A stretch of 64,000 bases of DNA from Sarocladium kiliense (lineage: Eukaryota; Ascomycota; Sordariomycetes; Hypocreales; Sarocladiaceae): NCBI GenBank assembly GCA_030734395.1, contig JAUZTG010000029.1, positions 3,782,001 to 3,846,000 of the forward strand. The letters are read 5' to 3'. This document shows, piece by piece, positions 32,141-43,500 of this stretch. The position numbers and the translations under genes are program-made. How positions within the stretch are numbered: position 1 is the stretch's first letter; each line of letters starts with the position of its first letter. The notes under the pieces were generated by a model that worked only from the letters and a program-made list of their open reading frames with translations, searched no databases and was not told the DNA's origin.

Positions 32141-33945
32141 ATGGCCTATATGATCAAACATTCCGCGCTCGGCGCACTGCTTCAGCTCCTGTTTCAAGGT
32201 CAAATCACACTCAGTCGTCGAACCACGAAAGATTCCGAGAATCACGATGTGTCTTCATCCGTGACCTCGCAGGATGTTACTCCTAGCGACCAAGCGAAGG
32301 AGTCTGGTGGTCAGGCTACGAGTGCTCCACGTATTGTCCGCTGGGAAACCGAGGGTAGCGACGACCTTTTTCTACAATTCAAGCACTTTCTGACAGGAAC
32401 GCAGATGACATTGACAATCCTCAGAATTGGTCATTCGCCTCAAAGGTCTGGATTACGTTCGTGATCAAGTAAGTATCCGTGCCACGCTCGCAACGATGTG
32501 ATCACTCATCATGGCAGCCTCTATACATTTACCGTCTACGTCGGCTCCTCCCTCTATACGTCCAGCGAAGATGGTATCATGAATGACTTCGGTGTGGGAA
32601 GTACAGAAGCGGCTCTCGGCCTTGCTCTATACGTCCTCGGTTACGGCACAGGCTGTCTCATTCTTTCGCCTCTAACCGAGATCCCTTTAATCGGCCGAAA
32701 TCCCCCTTACGCGGTTTCTGGACTTTTGTTCCTGATTCTCTGCGTCCCTGGCGCCCTGGTGCAAAACTTTCCTGGTCTCATGATTTTGCGCTTCTTGATC
32801 GGTATCATGGCATCGCCGCCTCTGGCAACATCGGGAGCCACCCTCAGCGACATCTGGTCCCCGGAGAGCTTCCCTTTCGCTATAGGAATCTGGGCTGCAA
32901 CGACATCCATGGGCCCAGCTTTTGGTCCGACATTATCCAGCTACGCAGTTCGAGACCTCGGCTGGAGGTTTGCGAGCTGGGAGTTGCTCATTTGCGCTGG
33001 TCCATCGTTTCTACTACTTTTCATCACAGTGCCAGAAACGTCTGCACTGACCATCCTACATTACAAGGCTAAGCGTCTTCGAGAAGCTACCGGCGATTCG
33101 ACAATTTGTTCCGAGGCGGAGATCAAACAGCAAGACGTCCACATCTCTGCCCTGTTGTCGAATGCCCTCATTAAGCCCTGGGAGATGAACATGAAGGATC
33201 CTGCATTGTTGTTCACGACGCTTTACTTTGGTTTGATTTACGGAATTTACTATACATTCTTCGAGGTAAGCTATCGATATACAGCAAATTGAAAGGCTTT
33301 CCACTGACGTGTGCTCGACAGTCTCTGCCGCTGGTGTTCCCCCAGTACTACGACTTCTCCCCCGAAAGTACCGGACTGATATTCTTGAGCGCCGTGCCTG
33401 GCATCTCCTTAGCGGTCGGCATGCACTTTCTATACCTCAAGCTCGTTCTGCCCAAGATGAGAGATGGGTCGTTCGGAGAACTGGAGAACAATCTTGTACT
33501 TGGCATGGTGTTCAGTTGGCTTATCCCAGCTGGACTATTCCTCTATGGTAATTGCGGATTCCGTTATCATCCGCTGTACAACGTGTGTTAACTAAAGTCG
33601 CTTCCTATAGCATGGTCATCTCGCCCTTCCATTCACTGGATCGCACCAACAATTGGTCTCGGCACTCTCATGTTCGCGATGTACTTCGTCACCCAAAGCA
33701 TCTTCGCATACATCCCGATGATCTATCCACGATACGCCGCCAGCATTCTCGCAGCAAGTAGCTTTGCACGCAGTCTCATCGCATTCGCCGCTATTCTGTT
33801 CGCAGAGCCGCTGTTCACAGCTTTGGGCATCGGCGCCGGCGTCAGTCTTCTTGGAGGGTTGACGGTACTCTGTGCCATTGGACTTGTGTTCTTGTGGAAG
33901 TATGGGAAGTGGCTACGTGGAAGAAGCAGCTTCGCGGTGGATTAA
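32141..33945 (+). CDS. MFS multidrug-type transporter
   Basis: Five exons, 32141-32354, 32405-32468, 32518-33265, 33322-33547 and 33611-33945; introns are 50, 49, 56 and 63 nt. The joins keep frame for 528 aa and restore the family landmark DDIDNPQNWSFASKVW just before the first membrane helix. Helices include YTFTVYVGSSLYTSS, LGLALYVLGYGTGCLILSPL, MILRFLIGIMASPPLATSG, FAIGIWAATTSMGPAFGPTL and YFVTQSIFAYIPMIYP. The motif LILSPLTEIPLIGRNPPY and the GPxxGP-like MGPAFGPTLSS in helix 5 place it in the 12-helix drug/proton antiporter group (DHA1; Flu1/Tpo1-like). It probably exports a small molecule. The divergent Zn2Cys6 gene and nearby P450 suggest joint regulation. The ATG choice (32141 or 32150) is uncertain. 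Confidence 0.92.
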
Positions 33946-34104
33946 GGATTTCTGCTGGTTGCAAGTGAACTTGTTCACAAGAGTTGGCTGCGGTCACATA
34001 ATTGTTCAACATTAGGTGGCTGTCACGAACAATGAGCGCTGTGGGTGAGGGTGTCGGAAGTTGAATGGGGTATAGTGATCAATAAATCGCTCGCAGCCAA
34101 CCAA

Positions 34105-34185
34105 GGCACTTTGGCGGAGTGGTTAACGCGCTGGCCTGCTAAGCCAGTTCCTTCGGGAGCGTGAGTTCGAATCTCACAGGTGTCG
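34105..34185 (+). tRNA. tRNA-Ser (anticodon GCT)
   Basis: An 81-nt class II tRNA folds cleanly: acceptor GGCACTT with AGGTGTC (two G-U pairs), D stem GCG/CGC, anticodon stem CTGGC/GCCAG around loop CTGCTAA, a long variable arm with TCC/GGA pairing, and T stem GTGAG/CTCAC around TTCGAAT. The anticodon GCT reads AGC and AGT serine codons. The long variable arm and discriminator G are those of tRNA-Ser. There is no intron. The 3' CCA is not encoded. Confidence 0.97.
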
Positions 34186-34199
34186 TTTCTTTTTGCTTT
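34186..34199 (+). terminator. RNA polymerase III terminator after the tRNA
   Basis: T-rich sequence TTTCTTTTTGCTTT starts directly after the tRNA, containing a run of five T, the usual Pol III stop signal. Confidence 0.75.
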
Positions 34200-34495
34200 T
34201 GCCGCATATTTATCTCATCTGTCTGACTTCTCGCACATGTTTTGCTTTTCTTCTCTCACGAAACTTGTTTGTGAAGCAAATCTCTTCGGTTATGGTCACG
34301 GTCATGAAGCCTGTGGAGAGGCACACGTTGACGCGAACAGGATAACTGGGTCAGCACTCTAGCAAATCATCACGTTTGCCGCCAAATATCAGAAACGAAG
34401 TGCATTTGTCATTTTGACCATGATCGCCAGCCGAGGAACTACCAAAAAACCAATTGTATCGCTAGACATGAACCGCGCCCGACACCTCCAGCTCC
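34200..34495. other. Short gap, nothing recognised
   Basis: About 300 bp between the tRNA and the 3' end of the small PPxY protein gene. It probably holds that gene's 3' UTR. Confidence 0.4.
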
Positions 34496-34978
34496 TCAGA
34501 CAACATCCTCATATGCCGGGGGTTGCTGGGCTTTCTTCTCAGACAGGTCCTCAAAGCCGCTCTGCTGAGTTTGATGCTGCCTCTCGTTGTAGTCATTGTA
34601 GCTTCTCTCCTGCTCAGCAGACCCGCGACTCGGTCCCTCGACATACTCCCTCCTCGGCGCATCAACGTAGCCTCCACGGGGGCCATAGCTTGCTTGCATC
34701 GATGGTGCACATCTCCTCCTCTTCCCACAGCATCCGCCTCCGCCCATGTATGAGCCCCTCATCGCTACTCGCTCAGCCCTTGCTTCAGCGCGGGCAAGCC
34801 GTCTCTCGGCCTTGTATTCGCGCTTCATTTGATGGCAGGACTTGTATGGCTGTCGCTGCTGCTGGGGTGCGACGTAATACTGGTTGGTTTGAGCGCCATA
34901 GCCGGGCTCGTAGGATTGCTGTGATTGCTTGTTGCCCATTTCCGAGGCAAGTTGAATCGCAAGTCTGATCAGACCCAT
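34496..34978 (-). CDS. Small basic hypothetical protein ending in a PPxY motif
   Basis: A 160-aa intronless frame from the ATG at 34978. A TATA-like element lies 70 bp upstream of this ATG, which supports the start. The first 15 residues (MGLIRLAIQLASEMG) could form an amphipathic helix. A Tyr/Gln-rich part follows, then a strongly basic, helical-looking stretch with EYKAERRLARAEARAERVA, a Gly/Cys/Arg cluster (GGGGCCGKRRRC), a Gly/Tyr/Arg-rich part, and an end of PPAYEDVV. PPxY motifs bind WW domains, including those of Rsp5/Nedd4 ubiquitin ligases. Similar short proteins that begin MGL and end near PPxY exist in ascomycetes, but I know no function. No signal peptide or clear membrane span is seen. 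Confidence 0.68.
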   Translation of the reverse strand: MGLIRLAIQLASEMGNKQSQQSYEPGYGAQTNQYYVAPQQQRQPYKSCHQMKREYKAERRLARAEARAERVAMRGSYMGGGGCCGKRRRCAPSMQASYGPRGGYVDAPRREYVEGPSRGSAEQERSYNDYNERQHQTQQSGFEDLSEKKAQQPPAYEDVV

Positions 34979-35774
34979 GATGTGTTGAGGTTGAGGCAAC
35001 AGAGGCGTGTGGTGGCGTACAGTTCTTGGGGATTCGAGTTGCGTTGGTTATATAATTTCGTTCTTTGTGTCTAGAAACGCAAGATAAGACTCGTAGACCT
35101 GCTTCGCAAGCATCTGGTCCTGGCCAACTTTTATAGCTGTCTATAGGCATGGCGGTTGCGTCGTCCTCGCATCGCCATACCCGATCTATCCTACGCACAG
35201 CCAACCGCCTTACCAACTAGGTCTTACACAAGGCCAAACCGCACCGTCCCGTTCCCCAGAAACTGCAACAGGCGTGGCTCAGCTGTTCGAATCGCTATCC
35301 CATTCCATACTAGTCTGGCGCCACAGAGCCATGGTGCAGCCCTCTAGCGTTGCGGTATCCCCTAGATGTCGGGTAACGTCTCGCGTACCCACCAATGACG
35401 ATCAACAGGCACTGAGCCTCGCATTCGCTTTCCGCTGGAAGGAGGCCTCTTAGCTAGCTGATGCCACGAGGACCGGGTGGCTTCGACGCCCAGGTTCGGG
35501 CCGCTTCATCAGTAGGAGAGAATCTTATGTCGTGCACGTCGTAATTTATTCATCGTTTGGAGGTGTGCATCGCTCGATTCCTTCATGCTCGCATCCGGAG
35601 GAATACAGCCCGATGGCGCTCCATCCTGAAACTGGAAAGTGACATCTATTTGTGTTCCTAGTCCGCTTCTAGAGTCATGAGGATCGCTCTTGGTCTATCA
35701 TCTATTCGTATGCAAAGCTCAATCATGCCGCCATGTCCAACTCCTAATAGTCAGTTGCTCGCCATCATATCACA
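34979..35774. other. Intergenic region, nothing recognised beyond a TATA-like element
   Basis: About 800 bp between the start of the small PPxY protein gene and the 3' end of the GH76 gene, both on the minus strand. The short plus-strand frames have no features. Confidence 0.5.
35048..35055 (-). promoter_or_regulatory. TATA-like element of the small PPxY protein gene
   Basis: TTATATAA lies about 70 bp upstream of the ATG at 34978 on the minus strand. Confidence 0.45.
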
Positions 35775-37703
35775 TCATGCCACATCCACCCCCTGAGACA
35801 GCTCCCAATACGCTCTCAGCAATGCAACACCGCTCATCTGCGTTTCGACTGATCGGCCACGTCCTCGTTCATTTGGATCCCGTCGCGGGAGAGTTGATTC
35901 GCCGGCCTTTTGAGCAGAACGCTGGGGTACCTGGCGTCGCGGATGGAAGACGTCTTGCTCTTGGTCCATTAACGCGATCCTGTCGTCAGATGCTGTGTGT
36001 CCTCGATCTCCAGGAAGGTATTTGTATCCTCGACCCCAGGTATCGTCGCGCGGCGTGCCTTCATTGCGATAGTCTGTGGTATTCGGTGCCTCGTGGTCAA
36101 TCCCGTCATTTGCTTCTGACACGGTCGTCTCGCCAAACATTCCAGCTCCCCACCACATGCCGAAGATGCCTTGGGAGTCACGAGTGCCCATCGCTGCCAG
36201 AGCGTTGTGTCGAACCCACCCAAGATAGTGGTCGCATGCCTCTGAATGGGCTGTCTGAACTCTTTGGAAGCCTTCAACGTCTAACGTGACACCTGGCGCG
36301 ACCGTGATGGGGTCTAAAGGTGCGCAAAATGCCGTCAGGTGGTGGAAGAAGATGCCTTTAAACGTCTGGCCGTCCTGTGAACAGGTGCCACTCGCGTCGC
36401 ATCGCTCTTCCATGATACCAGCTCGCCCGAGACCGTGCCAGCTTGGTAGGCGATCGCCTGTATCAGCTTGGATGTAGTCAACAGGGCCGCTCTTGTGTAA
36501 ACTCCAGCCAGTAGCCTTGATGACTGACTGGATCAGGTTGTGACCTTCTTCCAAATACGACGCACTGCCCGTGACAGTCCACAAGCCACGGTGCCCCGTC
36601 AGAAGAACGCCTTGGTTGTATGTATACACCATCTCATCGCGAATATCACATTGCGTATTTCCGCCACGACGACTAATGTGATAGCCGTCCACGAACAGTC
36701 CCAGCCTGTTCGTCATGCCAACGCCCATGAGCCACTTGTAGCCCTCGATTGCTGCAGCCAAATGAGCAGGATCTTTCTTTCGATAGCCATCGTCGATTGT
36801 CCACGGCGAAGTGATGTTATCGCCCGGATAAAACTGATACATGGATATCGAGGCTGAGATCCAGAGCTCATTCGTGATGGCATTCTTGTATGGATTCAAC
36901 CGGCGATCCCACACCATACCACCGTTGCAGAGCGATGTGTCCCAGCCTCGAGATGCGAGGTTCCAGAAAATCCTAGCACGATGAGCGAACGATGGAACCC
37001 ACTTCATGCCATGCCACTCTCGGCTCTCCAACGCTTTGTGAAGCCGGCTTGGAGGGCGAATGGCGCCAACGGCATCATCTCTCAGGTAGTGCCGGTTAGC
37101 GTGTTCCCTGACGAATTTCACGGCCTCAATCCAGCCGAGAACAACCCAAAGCATGTCATCAAAAGCCTGGGGTTTTACTATTAGCTTTGCACAATGCCTG
37201 ATGTTCACACTCCTACTTACCTCGCCTCTAAGAGACAGGATGTCTTGGCCATAGTACGAGTTGATGACCTCGGCAAAATAGGACGAGAGAAGATTCTCTT
37301 TCGCTTTCCAGTCGCTCTCTCCATCTCGAGTGAAGTTTTGAAGTGATTTGGTGAGGGTAGTGAGCATCCCAGACACGACAGTTTCAACTACAGCGCCTGT
37401 CCAGTCGATGGCGGAAGGCCAAGTTCCGAAGTCGGCATCAAAGAACTCGTCCTGCAAGACTTCGAATGCCTCGAATGCATCTTCAAGTACTTCGGGTCCA
37501 GCGCGAGGAGGCTCAAAATCATCGTTTCGGGATTCGACGAACGTACGCGGCAGCGGTCGACAGTTCTTAGGTGGCTCGGTGTAAAAGACAGGGCAGTACT
37601 CCTGCGACTGGGCTGTCGCCGCGTGGCCATAAACAGGCAGTATGTGACCACTTGAAAGGCCAAGAATTGATCCGAGAAGTTGAATGAGGAGCATGGCCAG
37701 CAT
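35775..37703 (-). CDS. Secreted glycoside hydrolase family 76 (alpha-1,6-mannanase-like)
   Basis: Two exons, 37703-37221 and 37166-35775, with a 54-nt intron (GTAAGT donor, AGCTAATAG branch, CCCCAG acceptor); 624 aa. The intron is a multiple of three and has no stop, so retention would only add 18 residues. The N-terminus is a signal peptide (MLAMLLIQLLGSILGLSSG). Family landmarks are the paired Asp in AFDDMLWVVLGWIEA, WDTSLCNGGMVWD, ITNELWISASISMY, YTYNQGVLLTG and GIFFHHLTAFC. GH76 enzymes cleave alpha-1,6-mannan or, in the fungal Dfg5/Dcw1 group, handle GPI-mannan at the wall. No GPI signal is seen, so this one is probably released or wall-associated. It ends with an Arg-rich loop and the usual SGVALLRAYWEL helix. 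The substrate is inferred from the family only. Confidence 0.92.
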   Translation of the reverse strand: MLAMLLIQLLGSILGLSSGHILPVYGHAATAQSQEYCPVFYTEPPKNCRPLPRTFVESRNDDFEPPRAGPEVLEDAFEAFEVLQDEFFDADFGTWPSAIDWTGAVVETVVSGMLTTLTKSLQNFTRDGESDWKAKENLLSSYFAEVINSYYGQDILSLRGEVSRSVNIRHCAKLIVKPQAFDDMLWVVLGWIEAVKFVREHANRHYLRDDAVGAIRPPSRLHKALESREWHGMKWVPSFAHRARIFWNLASRGWDTSLCNGGMVWDRRLNPYKNAITNELWISASISMYQFYPGDNITSPWTIDDGYRKKDPAHLAAAIEGYKWLMGVGMTNRLGLFVDGYHISRRGGNTQCDIRDEMVYTYNQGVLLTGHRGLWTVTGSASYLEEGHNLIQSVIKATGWSLHKSGPVDYIQADTGDRLPSWHGLGRAGIMEERCDASGTCSQDGQTFKGIFFHHLTAFCAPLDPITVAPGVTLDVEGFQRVQTAHSEACDHYLGWVRHNALAAMGTRDSQGIFGMWWGAGMFGETTVSEANDGIDHEAPNTTDYRNEGTPRDDTWGRGYKYLPGDRGHTASDDRIALMDQEQDVFHPRRQVPQRSAQKAGESTLPRRDPNERGRGRSVETQMSGVALLRAYWELSQGVDVA

Positions 37704-38332
37704 GATGCTCACGATTGAGCGGGAGGACCAGGCTCGGTGCTAGCGAGGTGGAAGAAAGAGAAGCATTGCCTGGGGATGAGCGGATTTAGGGGAGGATCAT
37801 CCCGGCTGTGTAACTTAGGCTGAAGGTAGGGAAAAGTGATTCTGAGCACTTGATAAATACGTCGTAGATGAGATGAGTCGATGAGAGGTCAGAAGTACGT
37901 GAGGCCTGAGGATGATGAGGGAAATGTTGGGCCTGTTGAGCGGAGGCAGTGGATCGCTCCCTGAGTCGGGATGCTGATCACGATACCTTATCGCCACTGC
38001 CCAGCCATGATAACGTGCTCGCTCCTTCGTCACTTCAATGGAAAATGTCGGTTCAAGTGACACTCGACTAATTCAAAGCCCCTATCGCGAAACCCATTAG
38101 TTTCTGTATATCTATGCGCTTGGAAGGAATGAATAATTGTGTCTCGGCATAGTAAACGTCTGTCGTGGTTTGAGTGCAGGGTAGCTAGTCTGACAGTGCA
38201 TGAGGGGATTCGCAAGGAGCACGGACGACAGCAATTAATCCTTCTTTTCTTCACGGAGACCCCCGAGATCTGAGACACTATCATACGCAGCAACATCAGA
38301 ACTTGACCAAGATCCTCCTTGTAGATGTCGCA
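37704..38332. other. Divergent intergenic region, nothing recognised
   Basis: About 630 bp with the promoters of the GH76 gene (minus) and methionine aminopeptidase 2 (plus). No extra gene seen. Confidence 0.5.
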
Positions 38333-39986
38333 ATGGGGTCCAAAACTTCGGAAGATGAGGATCGCAGGCAACATGGTAAGATTCTCACAACGCCTTTGGT
38401 GTTCCCAATGTGCTGACCATGATAGGCGACCCTTCAAACTCGGGTACCGCCATCAATGGTGGAGGTAGACCGCGCGGTGCGCACACCTCTCGGGACGGAG
38501 ACGGTTCTCTTGGCGACGGAGGCGGCGATGATGGCGACGACGACGACGATGAAGATGTCAATCCTGCCGCCCTAAACGTGAACGCTGCCTCAACGGCTGA
38601 GGCTGCAGGCACGCAGAAGAAGCGCAAGAAGTCAAAGAAGAAGAAGAAGAAAGCCAAGAAGTGCCAGTCTTCCCCACCTCGCGTCCCATTGAGCGACCTC
38701 TACGGGAGCCAACGCTACCCAGAAGGCGAAATCCAACAGTACACCAGAGTCGCTACAGCAGAAGCTGAGAAGCGGTATGCTGCGCAAACCGAGAAGTTCG
38801 ACGATGCTTTCCTTCAGAACTATCGAAAGGCCGCAGAGGTCCACCGTCAAACTCGTCAATGGGTCCGTGACACCGTCAAGCCAGGACATAAGCTCCTCGA
38901 CATTGCCGAAGGGATCGAGGACAGTGTTCGAGCTCTCCTGGGTCATGCTGGTCTCGAGCCAGGAGACAGTCTGAGGGGCGGAATGGGATTTCCGACAGGC
39001 CTGTGTTTGAACCATGAAATGGCGCACTACACGCCTAATCCTGGTCAAAAGGATGTCGTTCTGCAGCACGAAGATGTCATGAAGGTGGACTTTGGAGTAC
39101 ATATCAATGGTTGGATCGTCGACAGTGCTTTCACCATGTCTTTCGACCCTATGTACGATGATCTTCTCGCCGCGGTCAAAGATGCCACGGATACCGGGAT
39201 CAAGGTAATCTGCCATTTTGGAACACTCCCCAGCGGAGGCTGACATCTCATAGACTGCTGGGCCAGACGTGCGCATTTGCGATGTGAGCGCCGCGATTCA
39301 GGAAACCATGGAAAGCTACGAAGTCGAAATCCGCGGCAAGACATATCCCGTGAAACCTATCAGGAATCTGAGCGCCCATGACATACAACATTACCACATC
39401 CACGGCGGCAAATCCATTCCGTTCGTACGAAATTCCGACCAGACCAAGATGGAAGCCGGTGAGGTCTATGCTATTGAGACTTTCGGGTCTACAGGTCGTG
39501 GTTACGTTCGGGATGATGTTAGTACACCCTCCTCAACCATTCTGCGGCGTCTTTAACTAATCGATGTCAGACTGGAATATATGGGTACGGGCTCAACGAA
39601 GACGCTCCCTTGAGCGCGCCGCTTCCGCTTGCCTCCGCCAACCGGTTGCACAAGACCATTCGGGAGAACTTTGGCACCATAGTATTTTGCCGCAGATACC
39701 TAGATCGTCTGGGTTGGGACAAGTACCTTGCTGGCGTCGGTGACCCCTTCTTTGACAATGCATGCACGTCGTACTGATCGGCTACAGATGAATTGCCTCA
39801 TTTCGAATGGCATCGTTGAACCGTACGGACAAGTCACTGACGTGAAAGGGTCCTACTCTGCCCAGTTTGAGCATGTGGGTGAACCTTCCCCTGGTTACGG
39901 AAGTGGACAAAACACTGACATTTTAATAGACCATCTTGCTGCGGGAAACGTGCAAAGAGGTTTTGAGCCGTGGTGATGACTACTAG
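38333..39986 (+). CDS. Methionine aminopeptidase 2
   Basis: Six exons, 38333-38375, 38426-39204, 39254-39517, 39571-39735, 39788-39874 and 39930-39986; introns are 50, 49, 53, 52 and 55 nt. Frame is kept to a stop after SRGDDY, the normal end of this family; 464 aa. The N-terminus is Lys-rich and Asp-rich (KKRKKSKKKKKKAKK), typical of MetAP2, which also associates with ribosomes and eIF2. Metal ligands of the pita-bread fold are visible: the two Asp in KVDFGVHINGWIVDSAF, His in QHYHIHGGKSIP, Glu in AIETFGST and Glu in AQFEHTILL. The substrate His lies in NHEMAHYTPNPGQ. The enzyme removes initiator Met when the second residue is small and is the target of fumagillin. The donor of intron 4 (GTCGGT) is weak, but the join DKYLAG/MNCLISNGIVEPY fits the family. 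Confidence 0.95.
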
Positions 39987-40594
39987 GCCAGTACAGTATG
40001 GAGTACCGCGTAAGAGTTGTGTCGATTGCGATCCATGAGGAGGCGTAGTGTAGCCCTGTCTCCCCTACCTCGGCGCTGGTTTTTGTCCTCTAGGTTTTCC
40101 CAGCACCTAAACGCAAATGCGGAGGAGGGAAAGGACTTGTTGAGAGCAAGCTGAATTTGACAATTGATCGCGTTTTCGAGCATGAAAAATGGTCGGGATC
40201 AAATCGTAAAGAAGCAAAGCACGAGTGACCTTCGTCGACGCGTCTTCCGCCACTAAACCTGAGGTACCTTCCGCTGGCAGCCTGTCGCGGCCCCACTCCC
40301 CGCGCATTTGTTTACTTTGTTCCCAAAACAGAAGCCTCCCAGCTTTCTTACCTCCACACCACGAACCACCTCCCACAACCACCACACACGCCTTTCCTTG
40401 CCTGTAGCTGTCTTCTCCATATCACCACATCTTCAGCTCCGTGCTCACTACCCAGCAGTCCGACTTATTTGCTGCAATTGATCCAGCCACCCTCGGAACC
40501 TCTCGACAGCACAGCGTAACACGCGTTAACTATCAGTCTTAACCTTGCAACATCACCTCCAGCTCGGGACCGCGCCCGACGCGCCGCCAGAGTC
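39987..40594. other. Promoter and 5' leader region, nothing else recognised
   Basis: About 600 bp before the spindle-pole protein gene. The last 300 bp are CT/CA-rich (CCACACCACGAACCACC and similar), typical of fungal 5' leaders. Confidence 0.5.
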
Positions 40595-43500
40595 ATGGAG
40601 GTTGATGCCGGCAGCCGCTATCGCTCTCGCGTTCTTCGTGAAATGAATGCGAACCGCGAGAACCCTTTCAACTCCCCGCCCTCCTCCACTGGGTCTCACG
40701 GTACCATCACACAGACCCTCTCCTCTGTCTTCTCTGCCCCGGAAGGAGAATCGACGAGGAAGCTAAATGAAGAAATCGCCCGTGTCACTGCTCCTCGTAA
40801 CAAGCTCCCTGTCAACTGGGATGCTGCTCACCGCAAGTGGCCCGAGTTCTACAGCCTGCCCAAGGACCGTGAACAAGACGCGTTAGATGAGGATACCGAC
40901 ATGAGTGCCGCGTCAAAGGAGAACAAGCCACCCGCCGTGCGCTTCTCCAACGAAGATGACTCGACACACAACGTCTGGGGTGGCTCGCAGAGAACGCGAG
41001 CTGAAATGCAGCCCCGCGTCGACAACGAGTCCGATATTTCTTCTCTCATCGCCCGATCACCGATTCGACACACCCTATCCCTCCCCGGCTATGGCAAGAA
41101 CACGCGCAATTCCAGCCCTCTGGCTAAAGTTCAGACTTTGGATGCGTCAGATCGTGCCATCAAGAACCAACGCCGTTCATCGCTAGGTGACGCGCTTGAT
41201 CGCCTTCGCAAGACAAGCGGTCAAAGCAACACAGCCCGTGAAGCTCGTGAGGTTTCGCCGCAGATGTCGTCAGCTAAGTCAAGCCTGACAGCAGTACCGT
41301 CATCTCCACGGTCTATGGGAAGTCCGGGCCAGGACGCTTCCCACGTCCGGTCATTCTTCATGCCTGATGTGTCTCATCTTGGCGACTTTGTAACTGGCAC
41401 TCTCCGATTCAGCGGCTCCATGAAGAACGGCGTCCCGATCTTTGTCAAGCACGGCAAGGTCCACGACCAGCGCGAAAGACCATCTGTTGCCTCCCATGCC
41501 GTTGTTGACAGCATTGAAGTCCCTGAGGAAGAGGAGAAGATCTTCGTGTCGATGGATATGATCCGCGATGAGATCATTTCACTGCAGGAACATTATGACA
41601 AGGTTCAAGAGTACGCGGCAAATCTTCAGGACCAGGTGGAAAGCCTGGAGTCCCAGCTGAAGATGCGCAGGTCTCCTTCAGGAGGCTCACATCTCGCAGG
41701 CGCGTATGAGAAGATCGCCACCCAGAAACAAGGTAAGCCTATCCCATTTCGGAAACATATTCCCAGATTAACACCTATTAGCCCTTGAGGACGAGGTTGC
41801 CTCTCTCCAGTCACGTCTGGAACAGGCGTCCCGAAAGATCAGCCTCCATGATACAGAGAAGGCATCGCTTGTGCAAGAGCGTGATCGTGCCCACAAGAAG
41901 CTCCAAGAAGGATGTGCCAGTATTGCAAAGCTCACCCGAAAACTTAGCACCCGCGAGCAAGAGCTTCAAGAGGCGCGTGACCAGCTGGAGGTCCGCAAAC
42001 ACCAGCGCCAACAAACCAATGACGGCGGACACGAGATCATCACGCTTCAGCACCGACGGGACGAGCTCGAGATCGAGAACGCTAATCTCCAAGATGAGAA
42101 CGTGGTGCTCCGCGAGAAGGTCAAGGAGCTTCAGGACGAGATGGCCTCCGTGCGTATGGAGAACAGCAACATGGGCCAGCGTATTCAATCACTTCTGAGC
42201 GAGAACCGGTCAATGCGCAACACTCATCAAGTCATTGCAGATGATGTCAACGAGCTGCAGGAGAACCTGGATGATGTCCTGCATGAGCTTGATGCCGCAC
42301 GGGAGGAAATTGAGACCTTGCGGTCGCAAATCAGGCAGGGAGTCTCTCAGCAAGTCAAGAACGAGGGTGGACAACGCACAACTCACCGGAAGACCCAAAA
42401 GATCACCACCGAAGAGGAGACCACATCTGCTGGGCTTGAGCGTACCGCCCACAGCCTTCACGACAACACTCTCAAGCTCAAGGAGAAGGTCAAGACTCTC
42501 AAGAAGCAGATGGCCGAAACCCGTGCACCCATCCAGGACGACATGGCTGCGCTTGTGGCGGAACCGACAGAGAGAAACATGACATCAGCGTACATTCTCC
42601 CCGACATCACAATCAACACAGAGGAGGAAGGGAACACAGATACACAGGACATGCCTGAGCCACCGGAGCTTACCGAGCCGGAGCTCATGCTTGGCCCTTA
42701 TAAGGTTGTCGATCCACGCACCGCTCGTGACGATGCTCAAGAAAAGAACCACAAGCACGCTCGAAGCGCCAGTCGGGTGCGTTCAAAGAACTCACTGAAG
42801 TCTCAGAATGCCCTGACCACGGTTACGGAGATGTCTTTCGACGAAGACCTTGGTCCGGTGAAGGAAGCTCTCCCAAAGAGCAAGAGTACCTCCAACGTTG
42901 CCGACAGACGCATTCGTCGCAACAAGACGGAGAAGAGCTACTCGACTGTGTCCGAGCCCGTCTACGAGGACAGTGGCCTTTCGGAAGAGGAGTCTATCAT
43001 CTCTGAAGCCTCATCGGTTGCCAAGCAGCTGAACGTTGACACAACTCGTCCCAGCGAGCCTGCTCAAAATGCAACTCAGTACACCAGCCATAGCCAGCGC
43101 TCTCAGCACGTCCGTTCACAATCTCGTACTCGCAAGATGACGCACGTCAACGTTGAGATCACTGGCCTGGCCGTCAACTCTTGCCCGACCCTCTCCAGGG
43201 ATGCTCGCAAGGTTCTCGAGGAGCTTTGCGAACACGACTGCAAGAATTGCATCGTTTGCACTCGGATCGCCTCCCACCAAGGTGTCATCTCTTCTACCGA
43301 AGCCGCCTCGGGCAAGAAGCGTGTCACTGTTTCTCGCCCCGTTCCTGTCACGGACCGTGCTCTCCCCGAAGATGCGACCATGCGTCCATCCCAAAGTCCT
43401 GGCCATGCCCTGGCTCTGGTTATCAAGGGACTCGAGGACGAAGCCCGACATCTTAAGCATGCTCTTGCGAAACTGAACGCCAAGTACACTTCCGCGGACA

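Noticed and set aside
26702..33945. Full secondary-metabolite gene cluster
   Set aside because: No backbone synthase (PKS, NRPS, terpene cyclase, DMATS) lies in the window near these genes.
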